A stretch of DNA of 62,710 bases from an uncultured Lachnoanaerobaculum sp. (GCF_938015485.1 NZ_CALLVU010000064.1:1-62710), one strand, 5' to 3'; numbered from the stretch's first letter, positions 8,053 to 14,030 are shown. Numbers and translations: made by a program. The notes: generated by a model from the sequence alone, not told the origin.

Positions 8053-9050
8053 CTCTCAAAATAATCATTTATTCTTTTATTAATTTCCTTATTTTTCCCC
8101 CTCATAGTATGTTGGTATACAGTCTTAAGTGTTGAGCTTGTGGACCATCCGCCGCGCTCCATAATGTATTTATCCGGGATTCCCATAGCGTGAAGAATCG
8201 AGGCGGAGTAATGCCTTAAATCGTGAAATCTGAAGTGTTTAAGACCGGCTTTTTTTAAAAGATTTGCAAAGCGATCCGTTATCATGTTAGGATGAAGGTT
8301 TGTAATTTTTCCTTCTTTAGGCAATAGATCTATAACAAAATCAGGGAATTCTATATATCTGTCACTGCTATAAGTCTTTGGGGCTTTTATGACCCATGAT
8401 CTATCAGGAGCTTTTACCATAGCATTCTTAACATGAACGATATTGCCATTTATATCTGAAGCCTCTAAAGCACATATTTCACCCCGACGCATGGGACCGA
8501 AAGCGGCAAGCAGTATAGGTATTTCTAATTCTGTACCTTTTGTATATGCTAAAAGCTGCTTTACCTCATCATCTGAGGGTATATGGATATCCGGCTGTAC
8601 TTTTTTAGGCAAGTCGGTTTTAAGTGCAAAATTAGGCCTGTATGTGCGAATAACGGCGTTAAGCAGCCCATGAACATTTCGGATAGTTTTAGGTGATAAA
8701 GTGCCGGCAATGGAGTTTATAAATACCTGAATTTGCTCTTGGGTGATACTGTCTATTTTAAGTTTTGCAATTTTACTGATCTGATTATTTGCTATACCAG
8801 TATAAGTTCTTACTGTGGTAGGGGACAAGATAGATAATCTATTATTGATATACTGTTCAGTGGCTTTGCTGACAGTAAGATTGCCTTTTACAGTGGCGGT
8901 TTCCTCTAACTTAAAGGAAGTAGCCAAGTATTCCGCTTCTTTTTTAGTAGCGGCAGTAAAGGACTTATAGTGTCTTTTCCCCTTATCATCTGTATAGTCA
9001 TATATTTGGCATCTGTAACTTCCTGATGGGAGCTTTTTCGCTGTAGCCAT
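8025..9050 (-). CDS. int: Tyrosine-recombinase integrase
   Basis: 341 residues from ATG 9050, with AGGAGG 9 nt upstream; an earlier ATG at 9098 lacks a ribosome binding site. An arm-binding-like N-terminal domain (about 1-50), a SAM-like core-binding domain (about 58-150) and the catalytic domain carry R188 (GPMRRGE), K225, H276-x-x-R279, W302 and the nucleophile Y312 (TVYQHT). It inserts and excises the phage at tRNA-Leu, and it abuts attL in the usual arrangement. Its last eight residues are a duplicated MQHE, encoded by repeats also present at the other prophage end. No excisionase gene could be identified with confidence; small HTH proteins in the early region are candidates. Confidence 0.95.
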   Translation of the reverse strand: MATAKKLPSGSYRCQIYDYTDDKGKRHYKSFTAATKKEAEYLATSFKLEETATVKGNLTVSKATEQYINNRLSILSPTTVRTYTGIANNQISKIAKLKIDSITQEQIQVFINSIAGTLSPKTIRNVHGLLNAVIRTYRPNFALKTDLPKKVQPDIHIPSDDEVKQLLAYTKGTELEIPILLAAFGPMRRGEICALEASDINGNIVHVKNAMVKAPDRSWVIKAPKTYSSDRYIEFPDFVIDLLPKEGKITNLHPNMITDRFANLLKKAGLKHFRFHDLRHYSASILHAMGIPDKYIMERGGWSTSSTLKTVYQHTMRGKNKEINKRINDYFESMQHEMQHE

Positions 9051-9116
9051 AGTGTACCTCCTTTTGGGTATGGTCAAAATGCTGTCGGCGTGATACAATA
9101 TAGCTTGTCGATGGCG

Positions 9117-9182
9117 TATATTGTAAGCGTAACAGCTTTACAATGTATATGTGTGCCACTTGGTATTGGAGTACCGGGTGGC
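9117..9182. other. Two inverted repeats between the integrase and the ParA operon
   Basis: TATATTGTAAGC (9117-9128) mirrors GCTTTACAATGTA (9135-9147) with one bulge. Next to it GCCACTTGGTA (9155-9165) pairs with TACCGGGTGGC (9172-9182), an 11-bp stem with two G-U pairs. There is no convincing T-tract in either direction, so terminator or operator function is uncertain. Confidence 0.35.
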
Positions 9183-9202
9183 TTTCTTAATATAAAAAAT
9201 AT

Positions 9203-9856
9203 TTAGTTACCAATAAGGTATCTTAATATAGTTTTCTTCCTATGAAAACACGCATTCACAGTATCTGTATTATTAGAAATAATAATTCTAATGAATGTAG
9301 TTATTATTCTACTCATATTGTTGTATAGTGCCATTGAATTTTTAAGCTCTAATTTATTATTAATGTATTCATCCAGTACAGAAATAAGGCTGTGTTCTAA
9401 TTTTTTTCCTCCATGCACATAGTTACAGGAAACATTATACTCACTTTTTATTAAAGAAAATTCACTTTGAAATTGTGTATTTTTAAAAAAAGTGTTGTTC
9501 ATTTCATCAAATAAGGAGTGAGTAACTTGACTGTCTTCAAGAGTCCTTTTCATAATGTACCTAGTAAAGTTTTCGATTATGGATCGCTCATTTAAGTATA
9601 TATAACGGATTTCGTTTTTGATAATGCTAATTATAAGAAAAAAGAAATCTGATATAAGTACAGCGAGATTATAGTTGTTTTCTTCATGATATAGATATTT
9701 TAAAAACATCAATTTTTTTGATAAAAAAGCAATAAAATCTTTAGTGCTTTGTTTGGATAGCGATTTATTCGTATCCAAATCATTTAGTTTTAGCATAAAT
9801 GAGCTTAATTCTTCCTTAGTACTATTTAGCATGGAATTATTTATACTGTGTTTCAT
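9203..9856 (-). CDS. Unrecognised 217-residue protein, third gene of the ParA operon
   Basis: I do not recognise the family. The protein is predicted to be mostly alpha-helical, with a hydrophobic helix around 65-82 (LAVLISDFFFLIISIIK) and a conserved-looking segment EYNVSCNYVHGG (139-150). A 'Y..S.yvHG' motif at the end of a helix occurs in several HEPN-like and DUF5677-like proteins of defence systems, but that is a loose resemblance. Its ATG overlaps the stop of the 114-residue gene (ATGA), so the two are coupled. AT content is higher than in the structural genes, which suggests cargo. Position between integrase and repressor is a usual place for accessory genes. Confidence 0.6.
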   Translation of the reverse strand: MKHSINNSMLNSTKEELSSFMLKLNDLDTNKSLSKQSTKDFIAFLSKKLMFLKYLYHEENNYNLAVLISDFFFLIISIIKNEIRYIYLNERSIIENFTRYIMKRTLEDSQVTHSLFDEMNNTFFKNTQFQSEFSLIKSEYNVSCNYVHGGKKLEHSLISVLDEYINNKLELKNSMALYNNMSRIITTFIRIIISNNTDTVNACFHRKKTILRYLIGN

Positions 9857-10197
9857 TGATTAAACCATCCATCAAGCTGATTTTTTTTCTTTTTATCCGG
9901 ATCGGACATGCTATCGATACTCTTTTGTATAAAACTATAAAGTTTATTTTTGTAACTTCTATCGTCTTCCATAGAGAAAATCAACTTAGATATTTTTGCG
10001 ACAGTTAAAGTTCGTGATTTTATTAAATATGGTTTTAAATCTATAGAAAAAACATCTTTTACAAAATCATATACTGCAGCATTATTTTTGAATATTTCCT
10101 TTGATAGGAGTAGTGATGAAACAATACCAATTAGTTTATATTTAGGTATAAGTTTATTTTTTAACTCATTACGATATAATATTAAATCATTGTACAT
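9853..10197 (-). CDS. Small helical protein, probable partner of ParA
   Basis: 114 residues with no signal peptide or membrane segment and a lysine-rich C-terminus ending DPDKKKKNQLDGWF. Central segment FVKDVFSIDLKPYLIKSRTL looks helical and is followed by another helix pair. It overlaps the ParA gene by 11 nt and the 217-residue gene by 4 nt, and has its own AAAGGAGG. Small basic proteins placed directly after ParA often act as its DNA-binding or adaptor partner; that is inference here. Family not recognised. Confidence 0.6.
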   Translation of the reverse strand: MYNDLILYRNELKNKLIPKYKLIGIVSSLLLSKEIFKNNAAVYDFVKDVFSIDLKPYLIKSRTLTVAKISKLIFSMEDDRSYKNKLYSFIQKSIDSMSDPDKKKKNQLDGWFNQ

Positions 10198-11032
10198 CTT
10201 TTTCCTCCTTTTCTATCCTATCCATTAATTCTCTAGAAACTGCCATAATATCTTGCTTCGCTTTACTGTAATTATTTGGGTTTGCACCAAACTTACCAAA
10301 TTGTATACTTTTATAAAAAGTAGTTTGAGATGAAAATATATCTATTCCTTCCAAACTTTTTTTACTTTCGAAGCTTTGTCTTAAGTCTTCTTGTTTTTGT
10401 GGTGGGTTCTTATAAACCATAGTATAAACTATTCCAAGACATTTTAGTGGTAACTCTTCCTCGCTTATAAGTCCTTTTATAGCTGATTGTAGAGAATCAA
10501 TACCTATTATCGAGTACCTATCAATACGATTTGGAATCAGATAGTAATCTGAGGCTATTAAAGAACTATCAGTATATATAGTCAATGTTGGTGGACAGTC
10601 AATAAAAATATAATCATATTCATCTTTCAGATTGCCCTTATCAATAAATGTCTTAATTCTTTTAGCGAATCTGGCATTGCTGGAATTATTTGATAGGACT
10701 AATCTTAAGTCTCCACATATTAAATCCAGATTATCAGTTAGTGCAACTTTTAATTCACCAACAGTAGGATACTCATAAGCTTTAGTTAAGCTTTCAGCAG
10801 TTGAAAATAGTCTAAAAATAGTTTTTTCGGTGTCGATAACTTGTGATGTGTAAAACAAGTTATCAGAGGCTTTATATTGATCTAATAACGATTGTGTTGC
10901 ATTAAACTGTGGATCAGCATCTATAAGTAAAACTTTCTTACCAATTTCTGCAAGATAGTCTGATATACCGACACAAAGAGTTGTCTTACCAACTCCACCT
11001 TTCATATTTATAATCGAAATTACTTTGCCCAT
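10187..11032 (-). CDS. ParA/Soj-family ATPase
   Basis: 281 residues with the deviant Walker A KGGVGKTT (11-18), the A' motif LLIDADPQ (36-42) and Walker B YIFIDCPP (141-148). ParA ATPases dimerise on DNA with ATP and position plasmids, chromosomes or complexes. No parB gene is nearby; two unknown genes follow in the same operon. An integrated phage does not need a partition system while lysogenic, so the ATPase may serve a plasmid-like phase or another task such as defence. The start ATG 11032 has TAGGAG 5 nt upstream. A strong dyad lies 25 to 100 bp upstream. Confidence 0.9.
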   Translation of the reverse strand: MGKVISIINMKGGVGKTTLCVGISDYLAEIGKKVLLIDADPQFNATQSLLDQYKASDNLFYTSQVIDTEKTIFRLFSTAESLTKAYEYPTVGELKVALTDNLDLICGDLRLVLSNNSSNARFAKRIKTFIDKGNLKDEYDYIFIDCPPTLTIYTDSSLIASDYYLIPNRIDRYSIIGIDSLQSAIKGLISEEELPLKCLGIVYTMVYKNPPQKQEDLRQSFESKKSLEGIDIFSSQTTFYKSIQFGKFGANPNNYSKAKQDIMAVSRELMDRIEKEEKDVQ

Positions 11033-11056
11033 GCTTACTCCTAAATGTATTCTCTT

Positions 11057-11133
11057 TACAACTGTAGAATAACAATATCATACAGGTGCGGACAAGTATT
11101 AAATTGTCCTTGGACACCTGTTATTTAGTTGTA
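11057..11133. repeat. Nested inverted repeat upstream of parA
   Basis: Three nested pairs share one centre: TACAACT (11057-11063) with AGTTGTA (11127-11133), ACAGGTG (11082-11088) with CACCTGT (11115-11121), and GGACAA (11090-11095) with TTGTCC (11104-11109). It lies between the leftward parA operon and the rightward SOS promoter. It could be an operator or a centromere-like site for the ParA system; no T-tract follows. Confidence 0.5.
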
Positions 11134-11172
11134 AAACCATCACCAAGCTACGTCCGCAAATAAAAATTATAA

Positions 11173-11201
11173 TTGACATTAGAACATGTGTTCTATATAA
11201 T
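11173..11201 (+). promoter_or_regulatory. Consensus promoter with a LexA (SOS) box in its spacer
   Basis: TTGACA (11173-11178) and TATAAT (11196-11201), both perfect, are separated by exactly 17 bp. The spacer holds the palindrome AGAACATGTGTTCT (11181-11194), which contains GAAC-N4-GTTC and fits the Gram-positive LexA/DinR box CGAACRNRYGTTYC at 12 of 14 positions. LexA bound here would cover the promoter, so the downstream 33-codon gene should be off until DNA damage. The activity is inferred from the sequence only. Confidence 0.8.
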
Positions 11202-11244
11202 TGTTTTATCGCTACCTTAAATAGTGCGTCAAGGAGGTATTTAG

Positions 11245-11346
11245 GTGGATGGAGAGTATAAAAAATTGATTGTTGAGTTATTGGATAAGCTTAGTGAAAA
11301 ACAACTAAGATATATCTACAAACTCATAAAAGCATTCTTAGACTAG
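11245..11346 (+). CDS. SOS-controlled 33-residue micropeptide
   Basis: GTG 11245 has AAGGAGG at 11231-11237 and opens a 33-codon frame ending at TAG 11344-11346. The peptide is helical and amphipathic, with core LLDKLSEKQLRYIYKLIK. Its LLDKLSEKQL segment (12-21) aligns with VLAKLTPEQW (98-107) in the C-terminus of the neighbouring repressor. It is driven by the LexA-boxed promoter and its stop codon lies inside the terminator stem, so the transcript seems made for this peptide alone. It converges on the repressor gene. A role as an SOS-induced antirepressor peptide is a hypothesis; the transcript could instead act as an antisense RNA near the repressor 3' end. Confidence 0.65.
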   Translation: MDGEYKKLIVELLDKLSEKQLRYIYKLIKAFLD

Positions 11347-11382
11347 ATGCGGCCCACTTCGGTGGGTGTCTAGTCTTTTTTT
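11340..11382 (+). terminator. Terminator of the micropeptide gene
   Basis: AGACTAGA (11340-11347) pairs with TCTAGTCT (11369-11376); inside it CCCAC-TTCG-GTGGG forms a second stem with a stable UUCG-type loop. TTTTTTT follows. It overlaps the stop codons of both the micropeptide gene and the oppositely oriented repressor gene. Confidence 0.9.
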
Positions 11383-11735
11383 ATTAGTCCTTCAGCTATC
11401 TCGCTGAGTAATTCCCATTGTTCCGGTGTAAGTTTTGCCAGCACGGATATAACTCTGTTCTTAAAAGAATCTTCTTCTTCTAATAATAAATCCCTCGTTA
11501 ATCTGGCGATTTCAGTTTCTCTATCAAGTGTTATAAACATTTCACCGTTTCCGGTTCTAAGCCACTCTTCGCTAACATTGAACTCCCTGCAAATAGCTAA
11601 AATCATTTGTTCGGTGAGGTTATTTGTTCCATTTTCCAATCGTGAAATAGAAGATTTACCAACCCCTACCTTTTCACCAAAAGCTTCCAGAGTTAGTCCA
11701 AGTGTTTTTCTTAATTCCTTTAACCTTTCGCCCAT
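11370..11735 (-). CDS. XRE-family phage repressor
   Basis: 121 residues. An HTH_3 domain occupies about residues 3-60 (LKELRKTLGLTLEAFGEKVGVGKSSISRLENG). The C-terminal 60 residues form charged helices ending VISVLAKLTPEQWELLSEIAEGL, likely for dimerisation. There is no peptidase domain, so unlike lambda CI it cannot cleave itself in response to RecA. Induction should need another route, such as the BRO antirepressor or the SOS micropeptide. It is the second gene of a leftward transcript that begins with a 30-residue membrane peptide; AAAGGAGG precedes ATG 11735. Two 15-bp operator-like dyads lie between its promoter and the early promoter. Confidence 0.9.
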   Translation of the reverse strand: MGERLKELRKTLGLTLEAFGEKVGVGKSSISRLENGTNNLTEQMILAICREFNVSEEWLRTGNGEMFITLDRETEIARLTRDLLLEEEDSFKNRVISVLAKLTPEQWELLSEIAEGLIKKD

Positions 11736-11747
11736 TTTACCTCCTTT

Positions 11748-11840
11748 CTATATAGCATTGCTAAATAGTAGGAACAGACCGACTACTATAGTAGCTAATC
11801 TAAGTAAGGTAAATAAAAGCAATGATATCTTTTTTATCAT
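11748..11840 (-). CDS. 30-residue membrane peptide preceding the repressor
   Basis: ATG 11840 with GGAGGT 7 nt upstream opens 30 codons. After MIKK the peptide is one hydrophobic helix with core LLRLATIVVGLFLLF. That core matches LRLAVIVTGLYLIF in the 26-residue peptide encoded on the other strand at 12183-12263. It is the first gene of the repressor transcript; its TAG is 12 nt before the repressor ATG. Too short for most annotation pipelines. Possible roles are a membrane toxin, a sensor or an ion-channel-like lysogeny factor; none can be shown from sequence. Confidence 0.7.
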   Translation of the reverse strand: MIKKISLLLFTLLRLATIVVGLFLLFSNAI

Positions 11841-11861
11841 ATTAATTACCTCCATGATTGA

Positions 11862-11890
11862 AGTATAAAGTATAAACGGGAAAAAGTCAA
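11862..11890 (-). promoter_or_regulatory. Leftward promoter for the repressor (PRM-like)
   Basis: On the minus strand TTGACT (11890-11885), 17 bp and TATACT (11867-11862), 22 nt upstream of the micropeptide ATG. It faces away from the early promoter, and the two operator-like sites lie just upstream of it. Confidence 0.8.
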
Positions 11891-11897
11891 GAAAAAA

Positions 11898-11912
11898 GTT
11901 CCTTAAAGAAAC
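11898..11912. promoter_or_regulatory. Operator 1 of the lysogeny switch
   Basis: GTTCCTTAAAGAAAC is an imperfect 15-bp dyad. The reverse complement of operator 2 matches it at 13 of 15 positions. It lies just upstream of the repressor promoter -35 and just upstream of the early promoter. Probable XRE repressor site. Confidence 0.7.
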
Positions 11913-11921
11913 AAAAAACTA

Positions 11922-11950
11922 TTGACAAAGTTACTCTAAGGAACTATTAT
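11922..11950 (+). promoter_or_regulatory. Early rightward promoter (PR-like)
   Basis: TTGACA (11922-11927), 17 bp and TATTAT (11945-11950), 33 nt before the first early micro-ORF. Operator 2 fills the spacer, so the bound repressor would block it. Confidence 0.85.
11930..11944. promoter_or_regulatory. Operator 2 of the lysogeny switch
   Basis: GTTACTCTAAGGAAC occupies most of the spacer of the early promoter. In reverse complement it reads GTTCCTTAGAGTAAC, differing from operator 1 at two positions. Occupancy would exclude RNA polymerase from the early promoter. Confidence 0.7.
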
Positions 11951-11982
11951 GTTTACATAAGCAAAAAGAAAGGAGAAACGCA

Positions 11983-12105
11983 ATGAAGAAATGGTACAAA
12001 ATCATTGATGAGCTCACCGTCTTAACCGGAAAGCTCATCAGGCTGGCATTAGAGGTTGGCACTCTAATATCAGTAATACATATGATACTTCAAAGTATCA
12101 AATAA
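11983..12105 (+). CDS. 40-residue peptide, first early gene
   Basis: ATG 11983 with AGGAG about 8 nt upstream; 40 codons to TAA 12103-12105. The N-terminus is polar (MKKWYKIIDELTVLTGK), and the rest is an amphipathic to hydrophobic helix, LIRLALEVGTLISVIHMIL. The LIRLALEV portion recalls the RLA core of the two micro-membrane peptides nearby, but the match is weaker. It sits directly under the early promoter and is followed by a hairpin that could attenuate transcription. Family not recognised. Confidence 0.6.
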   Translation: MKKWYKIIDELTVLTGKLIRLALEVGTLISVIHMILQSIK

Positions 12106-12112
12106 ATAAAAA

Positions 12113-12148
12113 CAGTCAGGAATGGGGCGAAAGCCTCAAACCTGACTG
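12113..12148 (+). other. Hairpin after the first early gene, possible attenuator
   Basis: CAGTCAGG (12113-12120) pairs with CCTGACTG (12141-12148), with GGC-gaaa-GCC inside. The downstream sequence AATTATATCATTTCTT is only mildly T-rich, so it may be a weak terminator or a processing or attenuation element separating the 40-residue gene from later genes. Confidence 0.5.
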
Positions 12149-12182
12149 AATTATATCATTTCTTCATTGCAAGGGCAATAAG

Positions 12183-12263
12183 ATGAAAATAGCAAAGTTG
12201 ATTCTAAATGTGCTTAGATTAGCGGTTATTGTAACAGGATTGTATTTAATATTTTTCAGATAG
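12183..12263 (+). CDS. 26-residue membrane peptide
   Basis: ATG 12183 is preceded by AAGGG; 26 codons end with TAG 12261-12263, which overlaps the ribosome binding site of the next gene. The peptide is a single hydrophobic helix, core LRLAVIVTGLYLIF, closely similar to the 30-residue peptide encoded in front of the repressor on the opposite strand. It is probably a paralogue. Its role is unknown; candidates are listed for the 11748-11840 gene. Confidence 0.65.
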   Translation: MKIAKLILNVLRLAVIVTGLYLIFFR

Positions 12264-12274
12264 GAGGTAAGAAC

Positions 12275-12442
12275 ATGGCACTTAGTAAAGAAGATAAGTC
12301 AGCACTCATTAACTTAATCGACATTATTGAAAAGTTGGATGACGGCGCAAAAAAGTATCTTATGGGTGTGGCTGACGGAATGAGTTTTTGCAATATGTCA
12401 GAGGACTTAAAGCGAAAGCAGGAAGAAAAAGAAGCAGTTTAG
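12275..12442 (+). CDS. 55-residue helical early protein
   Basis: ATG 12275 follows GGAGG by 7 nt. The protein (MALSKEDKSALINLIDIIEK...) is helical and charged. Its IIEKLDDGAKKYLMGVADGM segment aligns with the C-terminus of the phage repressor (VLAKLTPEQW...IAEGLI) at spaced L, K, A and G positions and with the SOS micropeptide. Similar small proteins are common next to XRE repressors in Firmicute mobile elements. It may bind the repressor; this is inferred. Coupled to genes on both sides. Confidence 0.65.
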   Translation: MALSKEDKSALINLIDIIEKLDDGAKKYLMGVADGMSFCNMSEDLKRKQEEKEAV

Positions 12443-12458
12443 AAAGGGAGGTGATTTT

Positions 12459-13232
12459 ATTAAAGAGATAAAAATAGTAGAGCAGAGGGAAGTCCTTGGA
12501 AAAGAATTCAGGATATATGGAGATTTTGAAAATCCTTTATTTTTGGCTAAAGATGTTGCGGAATGGATTGAGCATAGCAATTCAAGAATGATGCTACAGG
12601 CAGTAGACGAGAACGAAAAATTATGCGTAAATAATCCTTACGCATTACAAGGACAGCAAGAGCAATGGTTCTTAACCGAAGACGGACTGTACGAAGTCCT
12701 TATGCAGAGTAGGAAACCTATAGCAAAGGAATTTAAGAGGGAAGTAAAGCAAATTCTTAAGACTATCCGCAAACACGGCTTATACGCTAAAGAAGAGCTA
12801 CTTGATAACCCGGATATAGCCATAGCGGCTTTCAAGGCACTAAAGGAAGAGAGGGAAGCAAGGAAAGCTTTAGAAGCTGAAAATAAGCAAATGCAACCTT
12901 TAGCCTTGTTTGCAAAATCGGTATCAGCAAGTAACACATCAATACTTATTGGAGACCTTGCAAAGCTCCTGAAACAAAACGGATATGATACAGGGCAAAA
13001 GAGGCTGTTTGAGGAATTAAGACAAAGAAGCTTTTTAATGAAGACCGGTAGCAGTAAGAACCTACCTACACAAAAGGCTATGGAGTTAGGCCTGTTTGAG
13101 GTAAAGGAAAGCACGATAAATAATCCTGATGGAAGCGTTAGAGTTACAAAGACCACAAAGGTTACAGGCAAAGGGCAAGTGTACTTTGTAAATCTCTTTT
13201 TAGGGAAGCAGGTAGAAGAAAAGGTTGGTTAG
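12459..13232 (+). CDS. Phage antirepressor (BRO-N and KilA-C domains)
   Basis: 257 residues if read from ATT 12459, which has GGGAGG 6 nt upstream. No ATG, GTG or TTG fits before TTG 12543, and starting there would delete the first BRO-N strands (EVLGKEFRIYG, then ENPLFLAKDVAEWIE). The rare ATT start is therefore preferred, perhaps to keep expression low. N-terminal BRO-N runs to about residue 120 and a C-terminal KilA-C domain covers about 150-250 (LAKLLKQNGYDTGQKRLFEEL). Such proteins relieve repression during induction, often by binding the repressor. It lies in the early operon after three small genes. Confidence 0.85.
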   Translation: MKEIKIVEQREVLGKEFRIYGDFENPLFLAKDVAEWIEHSNSRMMLQAVDENEKLCVNNPYALQGQQEQWFLTEDGLYEVLMQSRKPIAKEFKREVKQILKTIRKHGLYAKEELLDNPDIAIAAFKALKEEREARKALEAENKQMQPLALFAKSVSASNTSILIGDLAKLLKQNGYDTGQKRLFEELRQRSFLMKTGSSKNLPTQKAMELGLFEVKESTINNPDGSVRVTKTTKVTGKGQVYFVNLFLGKQVEEKVG

Positions 13233-13240
13233 GAGGAAGT

Positions 13241-13480
13241 ATGACAGCGAAACCGATAAAGATAGAAATAGTAACAAGCTGTATATCTGATGTAGAAAGA
13301 ATAGTTGAAGCAGTTAGAAAGCTAAGAAAGTCCAACCCTGATGAAACGTTGGAGGTTACAGTCAGGGTTGAGAAAATGTGTTCTACACACAAGGCTATAA
13401 AGGCAGATTTTAAGAAGCCTCTGGATTACCTATTGCTACTGCAATTACTTGATCAAAAAACAGGAAAAAGCTTGGTGTAG
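13241..13480 (+). CDS. Small conserved-looking early phage protein
   Basis: 79 residues from ATG 13241, with AGGAGG 6 nt upstream and 8 nt after the antirepressor stop. The N-terminal half (KPIKIEIVTSCISDVERIVEAVRKL) suggests a beta-alpha fold. It resembles small proteins of unknown function in other Firmicute phages. Its last 24 codons overlap the convergent gene 13410-13772 on the other strand by 71 nt, so only the first part may be conserved. Confidence 0.6.
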   Translation: MTAKPIKIEIVTSCISDVERIVEAVRKLRKSNPDETLEVTVRVEKMCSTHKAIKADFKKPLDYLLLLQLLDQKTGKSLV

Positions 13481-13772
13481 AAAAAGCTGAATGCCCGTTA
13501 TTAATTGTAACATCTTTAAGTAGTATGAAGCCGTCATTCTCATTGATGTCTTTGAGGCTTTGAATGTTTTGCTCGTAGTCCTTTAATAAGGTGCCGGCAG
13601 TCATAGATATACGGCCTGAGGCTGTCATTATATTTGATTTATCGTTAATTTCCGATTGATAGCCAGAGATAATACCGGCAGCAGTTATAAATACTAGTTT
13701 GTTGTTATCACTTGAAAGATTTGAAAGCGATTTAATAATGTGCTTTTTTAGGCTGATTTTAGACATACTCAT
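13410..13772 (-). CDS. Unrecognised 120-residue protein on the opposite strand
   Basis: ATG 13772 (or 13766) has GGAGG just upstream on the minus strand. The sequence (MSMSKISLKKHIIKSLSNL, then KLVFITAAGIISGYQ) reads like a real protein with a central beta-rich region. It is the only leftward gene within the early region, so it is probably expressed in the lysogen from its own promoter. Its 3' end overlaps the 3' end of 13241-13480 by 71 nt. Family and function not recognised; lysogenic conversion or regulation are possible. Confidence 0.6.
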   Translation of the reverse strand: MSMSKISLKKHIIKSLSNLSSDNNKLVFITAAGIISGYQSEINDKSNIMTASGRISMTAGTLLKDYEQNIQSLKDINENDGFILLKDVTINNGHSAFSTPSFFLFFDQVIAVAIGNPEAS

Positions 13773-13862
13773 ATCCCTCCTTTCGTTTACTCAGCTACTG
13801 CAATAGCTTGTTATATTAGTTTAGTAGAGATTAGGGGGAAAGTAAATAGTAGGATTTTATGA

Positions 13863-14030
13863 ATGAAAAAAAGAGTAGAAAAATATGCAGAAATGTCAAA
13901 AGGCATCCAATACCTTGAATGGTTAGAGCTTCAGAAGACTATAAACGAGATGTTCAGGGAGAAAACAAGAAAACTTCAGGAGGAACTTAGATTTAATTTT
14001 GGTGAGAAAGAAGAAGGAGGTAAGAAGTGA
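13863..14030 (+). CDS. 55-residue coiled-coil-like early protein
   Basis: ATG 13863 to TGA 14028-14030. The sequence (MKKRVEKYAEMSKGIQYLEWLELQK...) is charged and helical throughout. The ribosome binding site is weak (AGGA). Its TGA overlaps the ATG of the next gene (ATGA), which couples their translation. Function unknown. Confidence 0.55.
   Translation: MKKRVEKYAEMSKGIQYLEWLELQKTINEMFREKTRKLQEELRFNFGEKEEGGKK

Noticed and set aside
9155..9182. Rho-independent terminator between the integrase and the ParA operon
   Set aside because: A good stem exists, but there is no T-tract on the side of the leftward operon and no rightward gene to terminate.
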